In this document: positions 32,101 to 43,916 of the stretch, one piece after another
Numbering within the stretch: the stretch's first letter is position 1
Layout of the letters: the number at the start of each line of letters is the position of its first letter
The notes under the pieces: model-generated
The model's input: only the letters and a program-made list of their open reading frames with translations
Database searches by the model: none
Told to the model about the DNA's origin: nothing
Made by a program: the position numbers and the translations under genes
DNA from: Symbiodinium natans
Taxonomy: Eukaryota > Sar > Dinophyceae > Suessiales > Symbiodiniaceae
Length of the DNA stretch: 57,318 nucleotides
Direction of reading: 5' to 3'
Assembly (NCBI GenBank): GCA_905221605.1
Contig: CAJNDS010000979.1
Coordinates: 545,001-602,318 of the forward strand

Positions 32101-33400
32101 GGATGTGGTAGAGCTGTGAGCTCCTCTACCTATCGACGGGAAATTAACAAGAAAGTACATTCGAGAGCTCTTACAGCTTCTATGAATGAGTTCTTGTGAT
32201 TGAACAAAGGGAGCTCTTTCACAAAAGGTAGATAGAGACCTCTCTCATTTCCTGCAAAAGAAAGAGGAGGTCTCTCATGACCTATTGCGAGATAGAGAAG
32301 CTATGTCATATGAAAGATACGAAATGGTAGAGCTGAGCGCTGGTGACGGCAAATGAACTAGGTAGGACATGAGAGAGCTCTTATACATTGTATGAGAGAT
32401 TTCTTATATCTATATCTCTTGTGAACGAGTTCTTCAATCTCTGACTAGGAGATGAATGAGCTCCTGTATCTTCTCATACGAAATGACAGAATGGATATAA
32501 ATGATGTCCTCTAGCTGTTAACGCAACATGAAAAAAACCTCCTCTATCCCCTAAAAGAGAAGGAGAGAGGGAAGCCCGCTCATGACCTATTAGGAACCAG
32601 AGGAGATAAAAGAGCTTGCTCATTGCAAAATAGGAAGCGGAGGGCTCTTGCAGAAGAGGCAAGGAGCTCCTTCACTTGCTGCAAAGATACAGAGGAGCTT
32701 TCAGATGACCTATTCAGAGATAGCGAAACTCTATCACGTAAACGATAGCGAGTGATGCGTTATGTCATGTCCCATTTGATGGACAGAGAATGGCCCAGAG
32801 TGGCCTTCAAAACTCTTCATTGATAGAGAAGCTGCGAAGCTATTTCTGAAAATCGACATAGAAGAGAACTCTCTCATTTCCTGCAGCGTGAAAAAGGAGG
32901 TCTCTCATGACCTATTGCGAGATAGAGAAATTTCAGGTAAGAGTTAGGTAATGGTAGAGCTGGGCACGCCTCTGCCTCTTGACGAGAAATGAGCTCGTGT
33001 ATACTTCATGAATGCGTTCTTCTATCTCTCAGATGAAAGAGCTCCTCGATCCTTCTTATAGGGCATGAAAGAAATCCTGTGTTCGAACTGAAAAGACCCT
33101 TTGATAAGCAAAAGAAAAAGGGAAACGAATCGATGCCTTCTATCTTTTAGTGCAGAGCTTCTCACTTCTAACGACATGATAGAGCTCCTCTATTTTCTTG
33201 GAAATGAAACAGCTTGCGTTCTCTCCTGAGTGAAAGATGTCTCTGTCGTGGAAATGAGATCTCCTCTATGTTTCTAAGAAATGAGATAGCTCACCTCTAC
33301 CTCGTAATCGGAAATGAGAGAGCCCTTCGCCCCTCTTCAGGCTATGAAACAACTTGTCTATCTCTTACTTCAAAGTGTGCTAGAGCTACATGGCTGCACT
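29107..33400. repeat. GA/CT-rich internally repetitive module, copy 1
   Basis: Dense in GAGATAGAG, GAGAGCTC, TCTCTCATG and GAGCTCTTTCAC motifs. A block of about 170 bp (AGAGCTTGCTCATTGC... to ...CGTAAACGATAG) recurs near 30157, 31045, 31588 and 32598 with increasing divergence. Open frames of 60-110 residues here are short, lack recognisable domains and are shadowed on the other strand. I see no gene. Confidence 0.75.
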
Positions 33401-33424
33401 TGCTGGCGCCGGTGCACACACAGA

Positions 33425-33590
33425 CCAAACCTTCACTATTACTGTTACTACTACTAATACTATTACTAGTATTATTACTATTCCTATTCCTATTACTATT
33501 ACTAGTACTATTATTATTCCTATTACAATTACGGTCAGTATTATTATACTCATAATAATATTAAAATTATTATTATTATTGCACTACTAC
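33425..33590. repeat. (ACT/ATT)n triplet array
   Basis: Interrupted TATTACTATTCC-type triplets give artificial Thr/Ile or Leu-rich frames. The same array occurs at 39892-40057 in copy 2. Confidence 0.9.
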
Positions 33591-33669
33591 TGAAAGAAGA
33601 ACCAGCCGTGAAATAGACCCTAAAGGTCTCGGCCACATGTGAGAGGGACCTTTTGGGTCCATTTCACGT

Positions 33670-35240
33670 ATATCACTTGTATGAGGAATTTAATTTATTT
33701 ACCTATTAATTTCTTTAATTTCTTTAATTTCTGGGGCTCTCTTAGGGAAATAAATGAAATTAAAGAAATTAATTAATTTCATTAATTTCTTTAATTTCTG
33801 GGCCTCTCTGTGCGAAATTAAAGAAATTAAAGAAATTAATTAATTTCTTTAATTTCATTAATTTCTTTAATTTATTTTAATTAGTCCCGTGAGCCGGGGG
33901 GGGCTCCCCCAATTAATTTCTTTAATTTCTTTAAATTAATGAAATTAAAGAAATTAAAGAAATTTCATGAAATTAATGAAATTAATTAATTTCTGTAATT
34001 TCTTTAATTTCTGGGACTCTCTGTGAGAAATTAAAGAAATTAAAGAAATTGATTAATTTCATTAATTTCTTTAATTTCTGGGCCTCTCTGTGCGAAATTA
34101 AAGAAATTAAAGAAATTAATTAATTTCTTTAATTTCATTAATTTCATGAATTTCTTTAATTTATTTAAATTAGTCCCGTGAGCCGGGGGGGCTCCCCCAA
34201 TTAATTTCTTTAATGTCTTTAATTTCTTTAGTTTATGGGCCTCTCTGTGCGAAATTAAAGAAATTAAAGAAATAAATTCGGTAGCCCTTCGGGCTTGCGA
34301 GACTAGTTAAAAGAAATTAAAGAAATTAAAGAAATTAAAGAAATTAATGAATTTGATTAATTTCTTTAATTTCTTTAATTTCTGGGCCTCTCTGTGAGAA
34401 AATAAAGAAATTAAAGAAATTAATCAATTTCATTAATTTCTTTAATTTCTGGGCCTCCCTGTGAGAAACTAAAGAAATTAAAGAAATTAATTAATTTCAT
34501 TAATTTCTTTAATTTCTGGGCCTCTCTGTGCGAAATTAAAGAAATTAAAGAAATTAATTAATTTCTTCAATTTCATTAATTTCTTTAATTTATTTTAATT
34601 AGTCCCGTGAGCCGGGGGGGGGGCCCCCAATTAATTTCTTTAATTTCTTTAATTTCTGGGCCTCTCTGTGAGAAATTAAAGAAATTAAAGAAATTAATTC
34701 CGGTAGCCCTTCGGGCTTNNNNNNNNNNNNNNNNNNNNNNNNNNNNNNNNNNNNNNNNNNNNNNNNNNNNNNNNNNNNNNNNNNNNNNNNNNNNNNNNNN
34801 NNNNNNNNNNNNNNNNNNAATTAAAGAAATTAAAGAAATTAATGAAATTAATTAATTTCTTTAATTTCTCGAATTTCTGGGCCTCTATGTGAGAAATTAA
34901 AGAAATTAAAGAAATTAATTAATGTCATTAATTTCTTTAATTTCTGGGCCTCTCTGTGAGAAATTAATGAAATTAATTTCTGTAGTTTCTCTACTTTCAG
35001 AGCCTATCTGTGAGAAATCACAGAAACTAAATACATTAATCAATTTCTTTAATTTGATCAATTTCATTAATTTCTTTTATTTAAACTAATCCCGTGAGCC
35101 GGGTAATTAATTTTTGTAATTTCTTTATTTTCTAGGCCTCTCTGTGAGAAATTAAAGAAATTAACAAAAAACATCCGGTAGCCGCGTGGGGTTGCGAGAC
35201 TAACTAAAAGAAATTAAAGAAAGTAATGAAATTAACTAAT
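33670..35240. repeat. Palindromic satellite in copy 2
   Basis: The same loops and arms as in copy 1, in the same order, with fewer units (GTGAGCCGGG near 33890, 34180, 34608, 35094). Confidence 0.9.
34719..34818. other. Assembly gap of 100 N
   Basis: A run of exactly 100 N inside the satellite of copy 2, just after AGCCCTTCGGGCTT. A round number suggests unknown length. An open frame predicted across it is meaningless. Confidence 0.95.
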
Positions 35241-35357
35241 TTCTCTGGCTTTTTAATTGCTAAGCCTCTCTGTGAGAAATTAGAGAAATTCAAGCAATTA
35301 ACCATCCTCTTTAATTTCTTGATTTTCTGGGCCTCTTTAAGCCTTCGTGCATCTTTA

Positions 35358-36510
35358 TCGCGTTCCCTTTTCTATTCCCTTACTTTCGTGCTGAAACCAT
35401 CACCCTTTCTTTCCCTTAATTTCCCCATTCATCCCTTAAAGAAAGGGACGCCTTCAAGATGTAGGAAGGATTTTTCATATAGTTGTGTGTACAATGGCTT
35501 GGTACTAGCGCTCTAATTTTCAAGAAGCTGTTTTGCATGTAATGTGTGTCACGAGTTTGCTACGTTCATAGGCAGACTATGTAAATACACCCTCTCTAAA
35601 CAAACCATTTTCCCTAAACCCTGAACCCTAAACTCTAAACCCTAAACCCTAAACGCTCAAAGACTCCTACGGCCTCCAGGCCCTCTAATTAAGAATCCCA
35701 AGTTCTCTAAGACTCCCAAGCCCCCTACACTTCCTAAGGCCCCGAAGCTCCCCAGGCCCCCTGAGCCCGCCAAGCCTCCTTAAGTCCCGTAAGCTCCCTA
35801 AGCTGTCGAAGCCCCCTTACTCCCTAAACAATTTCGCAGAGCAAGCAGACAGAATTTCAGGACTACAAGCAATCGGTCATGAGCTGTCCTGCAGGCAACG
35901 CCTCCACCCAAAGCGTAACTTAAAATTTCCCTGATGTTTCCCTGTTGCGCTTTTTTTTGGCCCCGATTGTTTCAGGGAAGTTTTCCCTTGAAACCCCTGT
36001 GTAGTGCTAGAATTTCCCCTCGAATCCCTTTAAGGCTTCGTGTATCTGTACCGCGTTCCCTTTTCTATTCCCTTACTTTCGTGCTGAAACCATCGCCCTT
36101 TCTTTCCCTTAATTTCCCCAGTCATCCCTTAAAGAAAGGGACGCCTTCAAGATGTAGGAAGGATTTTTCATATAGTTGTGTGTACAATGGCTTGGTACTA
36201 GCGCTCTAATTTTCAAGAAGCTGTTTTGCAAGTAATGTGTGTCACGAGTTTGCTACGTTCATAGGCAGACGATGTAAATACACCCTCTCTAAACAAACCA
36301 TTTCCCCTAAACCCTGAACCCTAAACTCTAAACCCTAAACCCTAAACGCTCAAAGACTCCTACGGCCTCCAGGCCCTCTAAGAATCCCAAGTTCTCTAAG
36401 ACTCCCAAGCCCCCTACACTTCCTAAGGCCCCGAAGCTCCCCAGGCCCCCTGAGCCCGCCAAGCCTCCTTAAGTCCCGTAAGCTCCCTAAGCTGTCGAAG
36501 CCCCCTTACT
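35358..36510. repeat. Direct repeat of about 460 bp, two copies plus a diverged third in copy 1
   Basis: 35358-35823 and 36052-36510 share CGCGTTCCCTTTTCTATTCC through CTGTCGAAGCCCCCTTACTC. A diverged relative is at 29339-29575. Each carries a short degenerate CCCTAAA run. The 70-100 residue open frames starting in these repeats are duplicated because the DNA is. Confidence 0.85.
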
Positions 36511-36514
36511 CCTC

Positions 36515-39500
36515 CAGCTTTTCAAGCAGGAGAAAGGCTCTTTCGTAAGGGGCGGAGGAGCTCTGTCATTCCCTCAACCAGAGGGAGGGGAGCCCTCTCA
36601 TGACCTATTCAAGAGAGAGGAGATAGAAGAGCTTGCTCAGTGCTCTTTAGGATGCGGAGGAGCTTTTGCACAAGAGGCAAGGAGCTCTTTTACTTCTACA
36701 AACGCATAGAAGAGCGTTTAGATGACCTGTTACGAAATAGAATAAATGCTGTCTCACGTAAGCGAGAGAGACTGATGAGTTATGCGACGCTCCATTTCAG
36801 GGATAGGCCTTCGAAACCTTCAATTAGGGTTGATCTCTCGCAAAAAGGTAAAAGAGCTATGTCATTTCCTACGAAGCGATAAGCAGCCTAGAGACAATCG
36901 GCTTCTCTCATGTTTGCTTCATGGATAGAGAAGCTTTTCTCAACCAAAACCAAAGAGACGGATCATGTCCCATTGAAAGATAGACGAGTTCTGTCTTTGT
37001 ACGTTACGAGGTGGGGGAGCTCTTTCACAAGAGGTAGGTAGAGGACTCTCTCATGTCCGGCAAAGAGATAGAGACGATCTTTCATGACCCGCTACGAGAT
37101 AGAGAGCCTCTTTCATGTAAAGGGTAAGATATAGAAGAGCTGTGAGCTCCTTTACCTATCGACGGGAACTCTTATAGCTTTCATGAATGAGTTCTTGCCA
37201 GTGAACAAAGGGAGCTCTTTCACAAAGGGTAGATAGAGACCTCTCTCATTTCCTGTAAAAGAAAGAGGAGGTCTCTCACGACCTGATTATTGCGAGATAG
37301 AGAAGCTATGTCATATAAAGATAAGAAATGGTAGAGCTGAGGACTCCTCTGCCTAGTGACGGGAAATCAGTTAGATAGGACATGAGAGAACTTTCATACA
37401 TTTCTTATGAATGAGTTCTTCAATCTCTGAATAGAAAATGAATGAGCTCCTGTGTCTTCGCATACGAAATGACAGTGTGGAAATGAGCTGTCTCATGACC
37501 TGTTAGGAAACAGAGGAGATAAAGAGCTTGCTCATTGCAAAAGAGGAAGCGGAGGGCTCTTGCAGAAGAGGCAAGGAGCTCCTTCACTTGCTGCAAAGAT
37601 ACAGAGGAGCTTTCAGATGACCTATTCAGAGATAGCGAAACTCGATCACGTAAACGATAGAGATTGAAAAGTTATGTCATGCCCCATTTCAGGGATAGAG
37701 AATGGCCTTCCAGACTTTCATTTCGAATAAAGGAGAGATCTGTCACAGAAAGGTAGAAGAGCTATTCATTTCTTATTATATCACGGGTAGACAAGCTTTT
37801 TCTCAAATACAAACAAAAAACCTGGCTCATGCACCATTGAAAGATAGACGAGTTCTGTCACTCTCGATCACAAGGTGGAGGAGCTCTTTCACACGAGGTA
37901 GGTAGAGCACTCTCTCTTTTCTTGCAAAGAGATAGAGAAGATCTGTCATGACTCCATGAACCGTTACGAGATAGAGAAGCCTCTTTCATGTAAAAGATAG
38001 GTCATGGTAGAGCTGAGAGCTCCTCTGCCTAGTGATGGCAAACGAGAAATAGGAACCAAAGGAGATAGAAGAGGTTGCTCATTGCAAAATAGGAAGCGGA
38101 GGAGCTATTGCAGAAGAGGCAAGCAGCTCCTTCACTTGCTGCGCAGACACAAAGGAGCTTTCAGATGACCTGTTCAGAGATAGCGAAACTCTCTCACGTA
38201 AACGATAGAGACTGATGAGTTGTGTCCCCATTCAAGGGATAGAGAATGGCCTTCCAAACTTTCATTTCGGGTAAAGAAGAGATCTGTCGCAAAAAGGTAG
38301 AAGAGCTATGTCATTTCTTATGCATCGATAAACGGCTACTCGCATGATTTCTTCATCGATAGAGAAGCAGCTATTTCTGAATAGAAATTCACAATGGAGC
38401 TGTCTCATGTCCCAGTGAAAGATAGACGAGTTGTGGCATTTGATTTGAGGTGAAGGAGCTCTTTCACAAGAGGTAGGTAGAGGACTCTCTAATGTTCTGC
38501 AAAGAGATAGAGACAATCTTTCTTGACCCGCTACGAGATAGAGGAGCCTCTTCCATGTAAAGGGTAGGATGTGGTAGAGCTGTGAGCTCCTCTACCTATC
38601 GACGGGAAATTAACAAGAAAGTACATTCGAGAGCTCTTACAGCTTCTATGAATGAGTTCTTGTGATTGAACAAAGGGAGCTCTTTCACAAAAGGTAGATA
38701 GAGACCTCTCTCATTTCCTGCAAAAGAAAGAGGAGGTCTCTCATGACCTATTGCGAGATAGAGAAGCTATGTCATATAAAAGATACGAAATGGTAGAGCT
38801 GAGCGCTGGTGACGGCAAATGAACTAGGTAGGACATGAGAGAGCTCTTATACATTGTATGAGAGATTTCTTATATCTATATCTCTTGTGAACGAGTTCTT
38901 CAATCTCTGACTAGGAGATGAATGAGCTCCTGTATCTTCTCATACGAAATGACAGAATGGATATAAATGATGTCCTCTAGCTGTTAACGCAACATGAAAA
39001 AACCTCCTCTATCCCCTAAAAGAGAAGGAGAGAGGGAAGCCCGCTCATGACCTATTAGGAACCAGAGGAGATAAAAGAGCTTGCTCATTGCAAAATAGGA
39101 AGCGGAGGGCTCTTGCAGAAGAGGCAAGGAGCTCCTTCACTTGCTGCAAAGATACAGAGGAGCTTTCAGATGACCTATTCAGAGATAGCGAAACTCTATC
39201 ACGTAAACGATAGCGAGTGATGCGTTATGTCATGTCCCATTTGATGGACAGAGAATGGCCCAGAGTGGCCTTCAAAACTCTTCATTGATAGAGAAGCTGC
39301 GAAGCTATTTCTGAAAATCGACATAGAAGAGAACTCTCTCATTTCCTGCAGCGTGAAAAAGGAGGTCTCTCATGACCTATTGCGAGATAGAGAAATTTCA
39401 GGTAAGAGTTAGGTAATGGTAGAGCTGGGCACGCCTCTGCCTCTTGACGAGAAATGAGCTCGTGTATACTTCATGAATGCGTTCTTCTATCTCTCAGATG

Positions 39501-39890
39501 AAAGAGCTCCTCGATCCTTCTTATAGGGCATGAAAGAAATCCTGTGTTCGAAATGAAAAGACCCTTTGATAAGCAAAAGAAAAAGGGAAACGAATCGATG
39601 CCTTCTATCTTTTAGTGCAGAGCTTCTCACTTCTAATGCGACATGATAGAGCTCCTCTATTTTCTTGGAAATGAAACAGCTTGCGTTCTCTCCTGAGTGA
39701 AAGATGTCTCTGTCGTGGAAATGAGATCTCCTCTATGTTTCTAAGAAATGAGATAGCTCACCTCTACCTCGTAATCGGAAATGAGAGAGCCCTTCGCCCC
39801 TCTTCAGGCTGTGAAACAACTTGTCTATCTCTTACTTCAAAGTGTGCTAGAGCTACATGGCTGCACTTGCTGGCGCCGGTGCACACACAG
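36515..39890. repeat. GA/CT-rich module, copy 2
   Basis: Near-identical to the 30048-33423 part of copy 1 at offset 6467. Differences seen include a one-base deletion in TTTGATTTTGAGG (near 38442) and a three-base insertion near 39636. Confidence 0.9.
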
Positions 39891-40073
39891 ACCAAACCTT
39901 CACTATTACTGTTACTACTACTAATACTATTACTAGTATTATTACTATTCCTATTCCTATTACTATTACTAGTACTATTATTATTCCTATTACAATCACG
40001 GTCAGTATTATTATACTCATAATAATATTAAAATTATTATTATTATTGCACTACTACTGAAAGAAGAACCAGC

Positions 40074-40104
40074 CGTGAAATAGGCCCTAAAGGTCTCGGC
40101 CACA
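40074..40104 (-). repeat. Right terminal inverted repeat of the large element
   Basis: CGTGAAATAGGCCCTAAAGG then TCTCGGCCACA. Also present at 33607-33637 with one difference (ATAGACCC). 24 of 31 positions pair with the left end. Confidence 0.65.
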
Positions 40105-40634
40105 TATATATATATATATGTATATGTATATATGTATATATATATATATCTTGGGTTTGAGGTCTCGGGTTGTGAGGGCTTGTCGCAGGGTTTGGGGTAT
40201 GGAGTGCTAAGAACGCGTGCCATCTAGCAGTAGAACGTGAGACTTCCGCTCTCTCGAAGTGGCGACGAGCAGCCGGACTACTTTAAAGGTTTAAGTTGTC
40301 ATGCCTCAAGCCCGACAAGGCCCGATTAAAGCCTGAATCTCAGCCCCTGTAACGTGCTGCAAACTTTCAGCCCAAAAACTTGCCTCGGTGCCGTTTAAAA
40401 CGTTGGCCACCATCAGCTCTATACCCTAAACCCTAAACCCTAAACCCTAAACCCTAAACCCTAAACCCTAAACCTTTATCAGGCAATGATTGTGGGTATT
40501 TGGGGTTACGGGCTCAGGGCTGAGGATTTTGTAGGGTTCAATCCTGTAGGCCTTGGGTTTCTAGACTTCAGGGCTGAGCCCAAAACCCCAAGCCCTAAAT
40601 CCTAAACCCCAAACCCTCTTCGGTAGGGCTGCAG

Positions 40635-40713
40635 GGTTCGAGGGTCGACGATCGTGGGCTTGGAGAGAGTCCAGGCAGAAGCCAACGAGGAGCGATTGAG
40701 GCTGACCTCTGCG
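40635..40713 (+). CDS. Coiled-coil-like exon (GLERVQAEANEERLRL)
   Basis: After a GGGCTGCAG acceptor the frame reads VRGSTIVGLERVQAEANEER then LRLTSA. Heptad-like spacing. It lies just upstream of a family H element. Confidence 0.4.
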
Positions 40714-40725
40714 CTTAGGGTTATA

Positions 40726-40830
40726 GGGGTCGGAATAATTGCTAACAGTACTCCCTTAGGGCCCCTTTATAGTTGTACTCGAATAACCCTCAAAACCCTT
40801 TTCTAAATTATTTAGGCCCCTCTAGTTTAG
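40726..40830. mobile_element. Family H repeat
   Basis: GGGGTCGGAATAATT, ACTATAATC-type centre and GGCCCCT tail are shared with 50859-50967 and, less well, 6495-6600. A separate family G pair (8546-8640 and 50331-50445) shares GGGTTCCCTTA, CCCTTTAGGTTACTC-type and TGGGTCTAG. Confidence 0.45.
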
Positions 40831-41817
40831 AGTTGGAGACTTCGACAAGGGTAAAGTATTTTGGGGCCTGGAGTTTAGGAGGGCCCGCGGTCGATTGTTT
40901 GGAGTTTCGGCCTTAGAGGGTAGTGCTACAATTGTAAGTCGTAATAGTAGTTAAACAAGACAACAGTACTAACGCCAATACAGAGAAAAAATAATTAGCA
41001 ATATACTAAAGATAACGAAACTGATACAAATACGCATGCCGTCTTTATACTAATGTTCCTGCAGTAGTATGAGTCGTCGTCGTGCCAAGCTCACAGCACG
41101 ATGCACCCCTCCCATGTCCTCATAGGTTTCCCTAGTACCCCCCTCTCTATACTACCCCCCCAGGTTCCCCTCTTAAATAGCCTTAATTCGACATAATTGT
41201 CCCTAAATGGCCTTAATTGTGGGGGAAGCCATGATGTTCAGACCTGCCATACCGCGAAGGTTTTTTTTATGTGCAGTGTACGGTTTCGGGAACAGAGTTC
41301 AAAAGGAGAACAGGGGGCTATGCTATGGTTTTAGGCGAGCGAGATGCTGGCTCTACGACGCCCTGAGACCCCAAACCCAGATGCCAGACCTAAACGCTCC
41401 CCCCCAAAAGCAGGCCCTGAATCTGGGGTTTAGGGTTTAGGGTTTAGGGTTTAGGGTTTAGGGTTTAGGGTTTAGGGGTTCAGGAAGCTGAGCTCTGATT
41501 GTATTTCCTGTGAACCCAGAAGCCTATGAGCCCCTGAAACCCTGCAAGCCCTCTGAACTCTCTGAAGCCCATAAGCCCCCAGAAGCCCATTAGCCCCACA
41601 AAGCCTTTGAGCCCTGCAAACGTCTATCTAAGCGCTAGCATGCCTGTAAACCATGGCTAAATCCCAAACCTTATGCCCTAAAGCCCAAAAATAGCTCTAA
41701 AAACCTCAACCCTAAGCCCTGAAACCCTAAACCCTAAGCCCTGAAACCCGAAACCCTAAACCCTAAACCCTAAACCCTAAACCCTAAACCCCAAACCCCA
41801 AACCCTAAACCCTAAAC

Positions 41818-41907
41818 CTTGTACTTCCTGTAAGCCGACGTGAAGGCGCTTGTGCCAGTGCCTTGCCTCGCGAAGCCGCCTCCGCTCTGCCCGACTCCGG
41901 GGCATAC
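41818..41907 (+). CDS. Exon with GTAGGT donor (ASALPREAASALPDSGAY)
   Basis: The island starts at the end of a C-strand array and reads LVLPVSRREGACASALPREA then ASALPDSGAY, ending at a GTAGGT donor. Ala-rich. Confidence 0.35.
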
Positions 41908-42190
41908 GTAGGTCTAGGGAATTATAGGGTTGAGGGGTTCAGGGTTTAGGGTTTTTTGGGAATTAGGCTTCAGGGGTTCCGGGTTTAGGGGTTATTGTGG
42001 TTTTGTGGCATTTAGGCTTTCAGGGTTGTAGAGGTTAACGGCTTTAGTGATTTAGTGCTTCAGGGTTTTGCGGGTTTGTGTTTTTTAGGGGTTGGGGGGT
42101 TTTGAGTTTTGACTTGGGGCAGGAGTGGTGGGTAGCCTGCATTTTGCCATAATTACGCCAGTATGATGCGCCGCACCGAACTCTAGGCGC

Positions 42191-42342
42191 ATGTTGGTGG
42201 CTGTGAGGTTTACAGATGGGAGACAATACCAACTGGCATTCCCTAAGCGCAAATTGCCAAGCCGCAGAAAGCAGCCATGGTCGAAAGCCAAGGCCCTTGA
42301 CCCAACACTGAACCCTCGGCTAAGAAGAAGTCTCCAGAAGCC
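42191..42342 (+). CDS. Basic open frame (FTDGRQYQLAFPKRKLPS)
   Basis: The frame reads MLVAVRFTDGRQYQLAFPKR, then KLPSRRKQPWSKAKALDP, and runs into a C homopolymer. The following island 42445-42639 (MTKGPVHFQVNSSIQSIGPR ... LRDVLISHLKKAG) has a similar basic character and may be the next exon. Unrecognised. Confidence 0.3.
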
Positions 42343-42815
42343 CCCCCCCCCCCCCCCCCCCAAGAAGAGGATCTGCTTTACACTAGCTAGCCCCTAGTAG
42401 TCGGCCTTTTTGGGAAGCCTTGACCCTCCGAATTACATCATATGACTAAAGGTCCTGTACATTTTCAGGTAAACTCCTCAATTCAGAGCATTGGCCCTAG
42501 GAAGCCCGAAAATCCCCGAACCCCTCCCAGCATCAAGGCCCTGAATCCGACCTTGAGAGATGTGCTCATCTCCCATTTGAAGAAGGCTGGGGGCGGCCGG
42601 GGGGGGGGGGGGGGAAGGATCGGTTGCTTTGCGCTTTAGGGCCGAGGGCTGAGGGTTCTAAGGCGGAAGCTGGAGAGTTTAGGGTGGCTTCTTGAAGGTT
42701 CAATGCATGTGGGCTCCTCCCGCGCCGGTGTGTTTGAAAGAAGGTATCTGTTTAGGGTTTCGGGTTTAAAGTTTAGGCCTGGACGGCTGTGTCCGAAGGA
42801 GGTCTAGCCAACATA

Positions 42816-42926
42816 AACTAAACCCCTAAACCCCTAAACCCCTAAACCCCTAAACCCCTAAACCCCTAAACCCCTAAGCCCCTAAACCCCTAAACCCCTA
42901 AACCCCTAAACCCTAAACCCTAACCT
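42816..42926 (-). repeat. Octamer variant array (CCCCTAAA)n
   Basis: About 12 CCCCTAAA octamers, then heptamers. Confidence 0.9.
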
Positions 42927-43017
42927 TTCGGCCAAAGCCTTGATCCCAAGAACCCACGGCAGCGACCATTTTTGAATCCCTTCATCTGCAACCTAAGCCC
43001 TAAACCGACACATCCCC

Positions 43018-43075
43018 CACCGAGCTCTTCGCTCCGTTGCCGGCATGGTCTATCGAATTCTACCGAGCCCTCAGG
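43018..43075 (+). CDS. Exon fragment (HRALRSVAGMVYRILPS)
   Basis: Reads HRALRSVAGMVYRILPSPQ plus one base before GTGCCC, immediately upstream of a family B element. Confidence 0.3.
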
Positions 43076-43090
43076 GTGCCCGGGACTTTT

Positions 43091-43200
43091 TCAGAGAGCC
43101 CAATACTCCTGAAACAAAGGAATATACCTTAAGTTATAAAGGGATCCTTAATATGATGTAAGGAAAATTCCTTAACTAAGAGGTATTGGGCTCTTTGGGT
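43091..43200. mobile_element. Family B TIR element
   Basis: CAGAGAGCCCAATACTCC at the left, TATTGGGCTCTTTGGGT at the right, and core ATAAAGGGATCCTTAATATGA. Confidence 0.6.
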
Positions 43201-43612
43201 CCCAAAACCCTAAACCCTAAACGCTGAACATCCGAATAACTCTACCCCCGTACCCCCCCCCCAAACAAAAGCGTTCTGTCACATGCTCATTGTATATTGT
43301 ATATCATGTGTACTGTGTATCATCAATTGGTGCGTTGGGTGTTTTTACTGTGCTGCATGAGTATTCAATTCTGACAAATTCTGTTGAAGGGTATTGTGTT
43401 GCATTGCGTTCTTTATTGTACCATATGTCCCATATGTAAGGGGAGCTTTCAGGGGATGACTTTGCATTCTTTACGAACCTGTGCATCTATCGATGTACTT
43501 TTGTTTCTCGGGGGGAGAAGTTCCGCGAGTTCAGAACCAGACTCTAGCCTCTAGCTCGCAACCTCTAGAGTCGTGAGGCCAAAGCGTCTGGCTGCAATCC
43601 ACCAAAGTCATG

Positions 43613-43731
43613 AGATACCTAAAGAGCCCAATTCCCCTTAATTGATGAATATACCTGAAGTCAGGTTCAGGATCCCTATGTAAATAGCGGTCTTTTTCTT
43701 GATTTAAGGGGTATTCTCTTCGGATACCTAG
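43613..43731. mobile_element. Family B TIR element between two coding-like islands
   Basis: GATACCTAAAGAGCCCAATT at the left and CTCTTCGGATACCTAG at the right. Upstream RPKRLAAIHQSHE and downstream HVNSKTLRCAILKLKTS would join in phase 0 but need an AT or GA donor. Confidence 0.5.
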
Positions 43732-43796
43732 CACGTGAACTCTAAGACTCTTCGTTGTGCGATCCTCAAGCTTAAGACCTCCACCGCACCCCACCC

Positions 43797-43916
43797 CCCC
43801 CAATTCGGCCCCGCCCCCCCCCCCCCCCCCGCCCGCCCGCCCCCCCCGCCCCCACCCCCCCCCGCCCCCCCCCCCCCCCCCCCCGCCCCCCCCACCCCCC
43901 AGCCCCCCCCCCTCCC
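43797..43916. repeat. C-homopolymer tract
   Basis: About 120 bp of almost pure C with G and A interruptions. Shorter C or G runs occur at 10927, 17467, 42342, 42599, 44023 and 51500. The Pro- or Gly-rich frames here are artefacts. Confidence 0.9.

Larger units (their letters stand above)
26002..33637. mobile_element. Large TIR element, copy 1 (7,636 bp)
   Basis: It starts TGTGAGAGGGACC within a (TA)n tract and ends GGTCTCGGCCACA. The first 31 bases and the reverse complement of the last 31 match at 24 positions, diverging right after TTTCACG, so the TIR has a sharp inner edge. Internal order: palindromic AT satellite (26040-28870), a transition with pieces of a 460-bp repeat (28871-29600), a GA/CT-rich module (29600-33400), and an ATT/ACT triplet array (33425-33590). 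I see no transposase or other convincing protein, so it would be non-autonomous. Its right end abuts copy 2 with no base between. Confidence 0.65.
33638..40104. mobile_element. Large TIR element, copy 2 (6,467 bp including a 100-N gap)
   Basis: It has the same orientation and ends as copy 1: TGTG at 33638 follows CACA of copy 1 directly, and the final CACA at 40101-40104 enters (TA)n again. 36515-40104 matches 30048-33637 at a constant offset of 6467 with only scattered substitutions and small indels, so duplication is recent. The satellite is shorter and holds the N gap. 35486-36514 replaces 29107-30047 of copy 1 and contains a roughly 460-bp direct repeat (35358-35823 and 36052-36510). Confidence 0.65.

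Noticed and set aside
33390-33593. Thr/Ile-rich frame, duplicated at 39857
   Set aside because: Encoded by an ATT/ACT triplet repeat.
34607-34855. 82-residue frame crossing the N gap
   Set aside because: Translates 100 N and satellite arms; no biological content.
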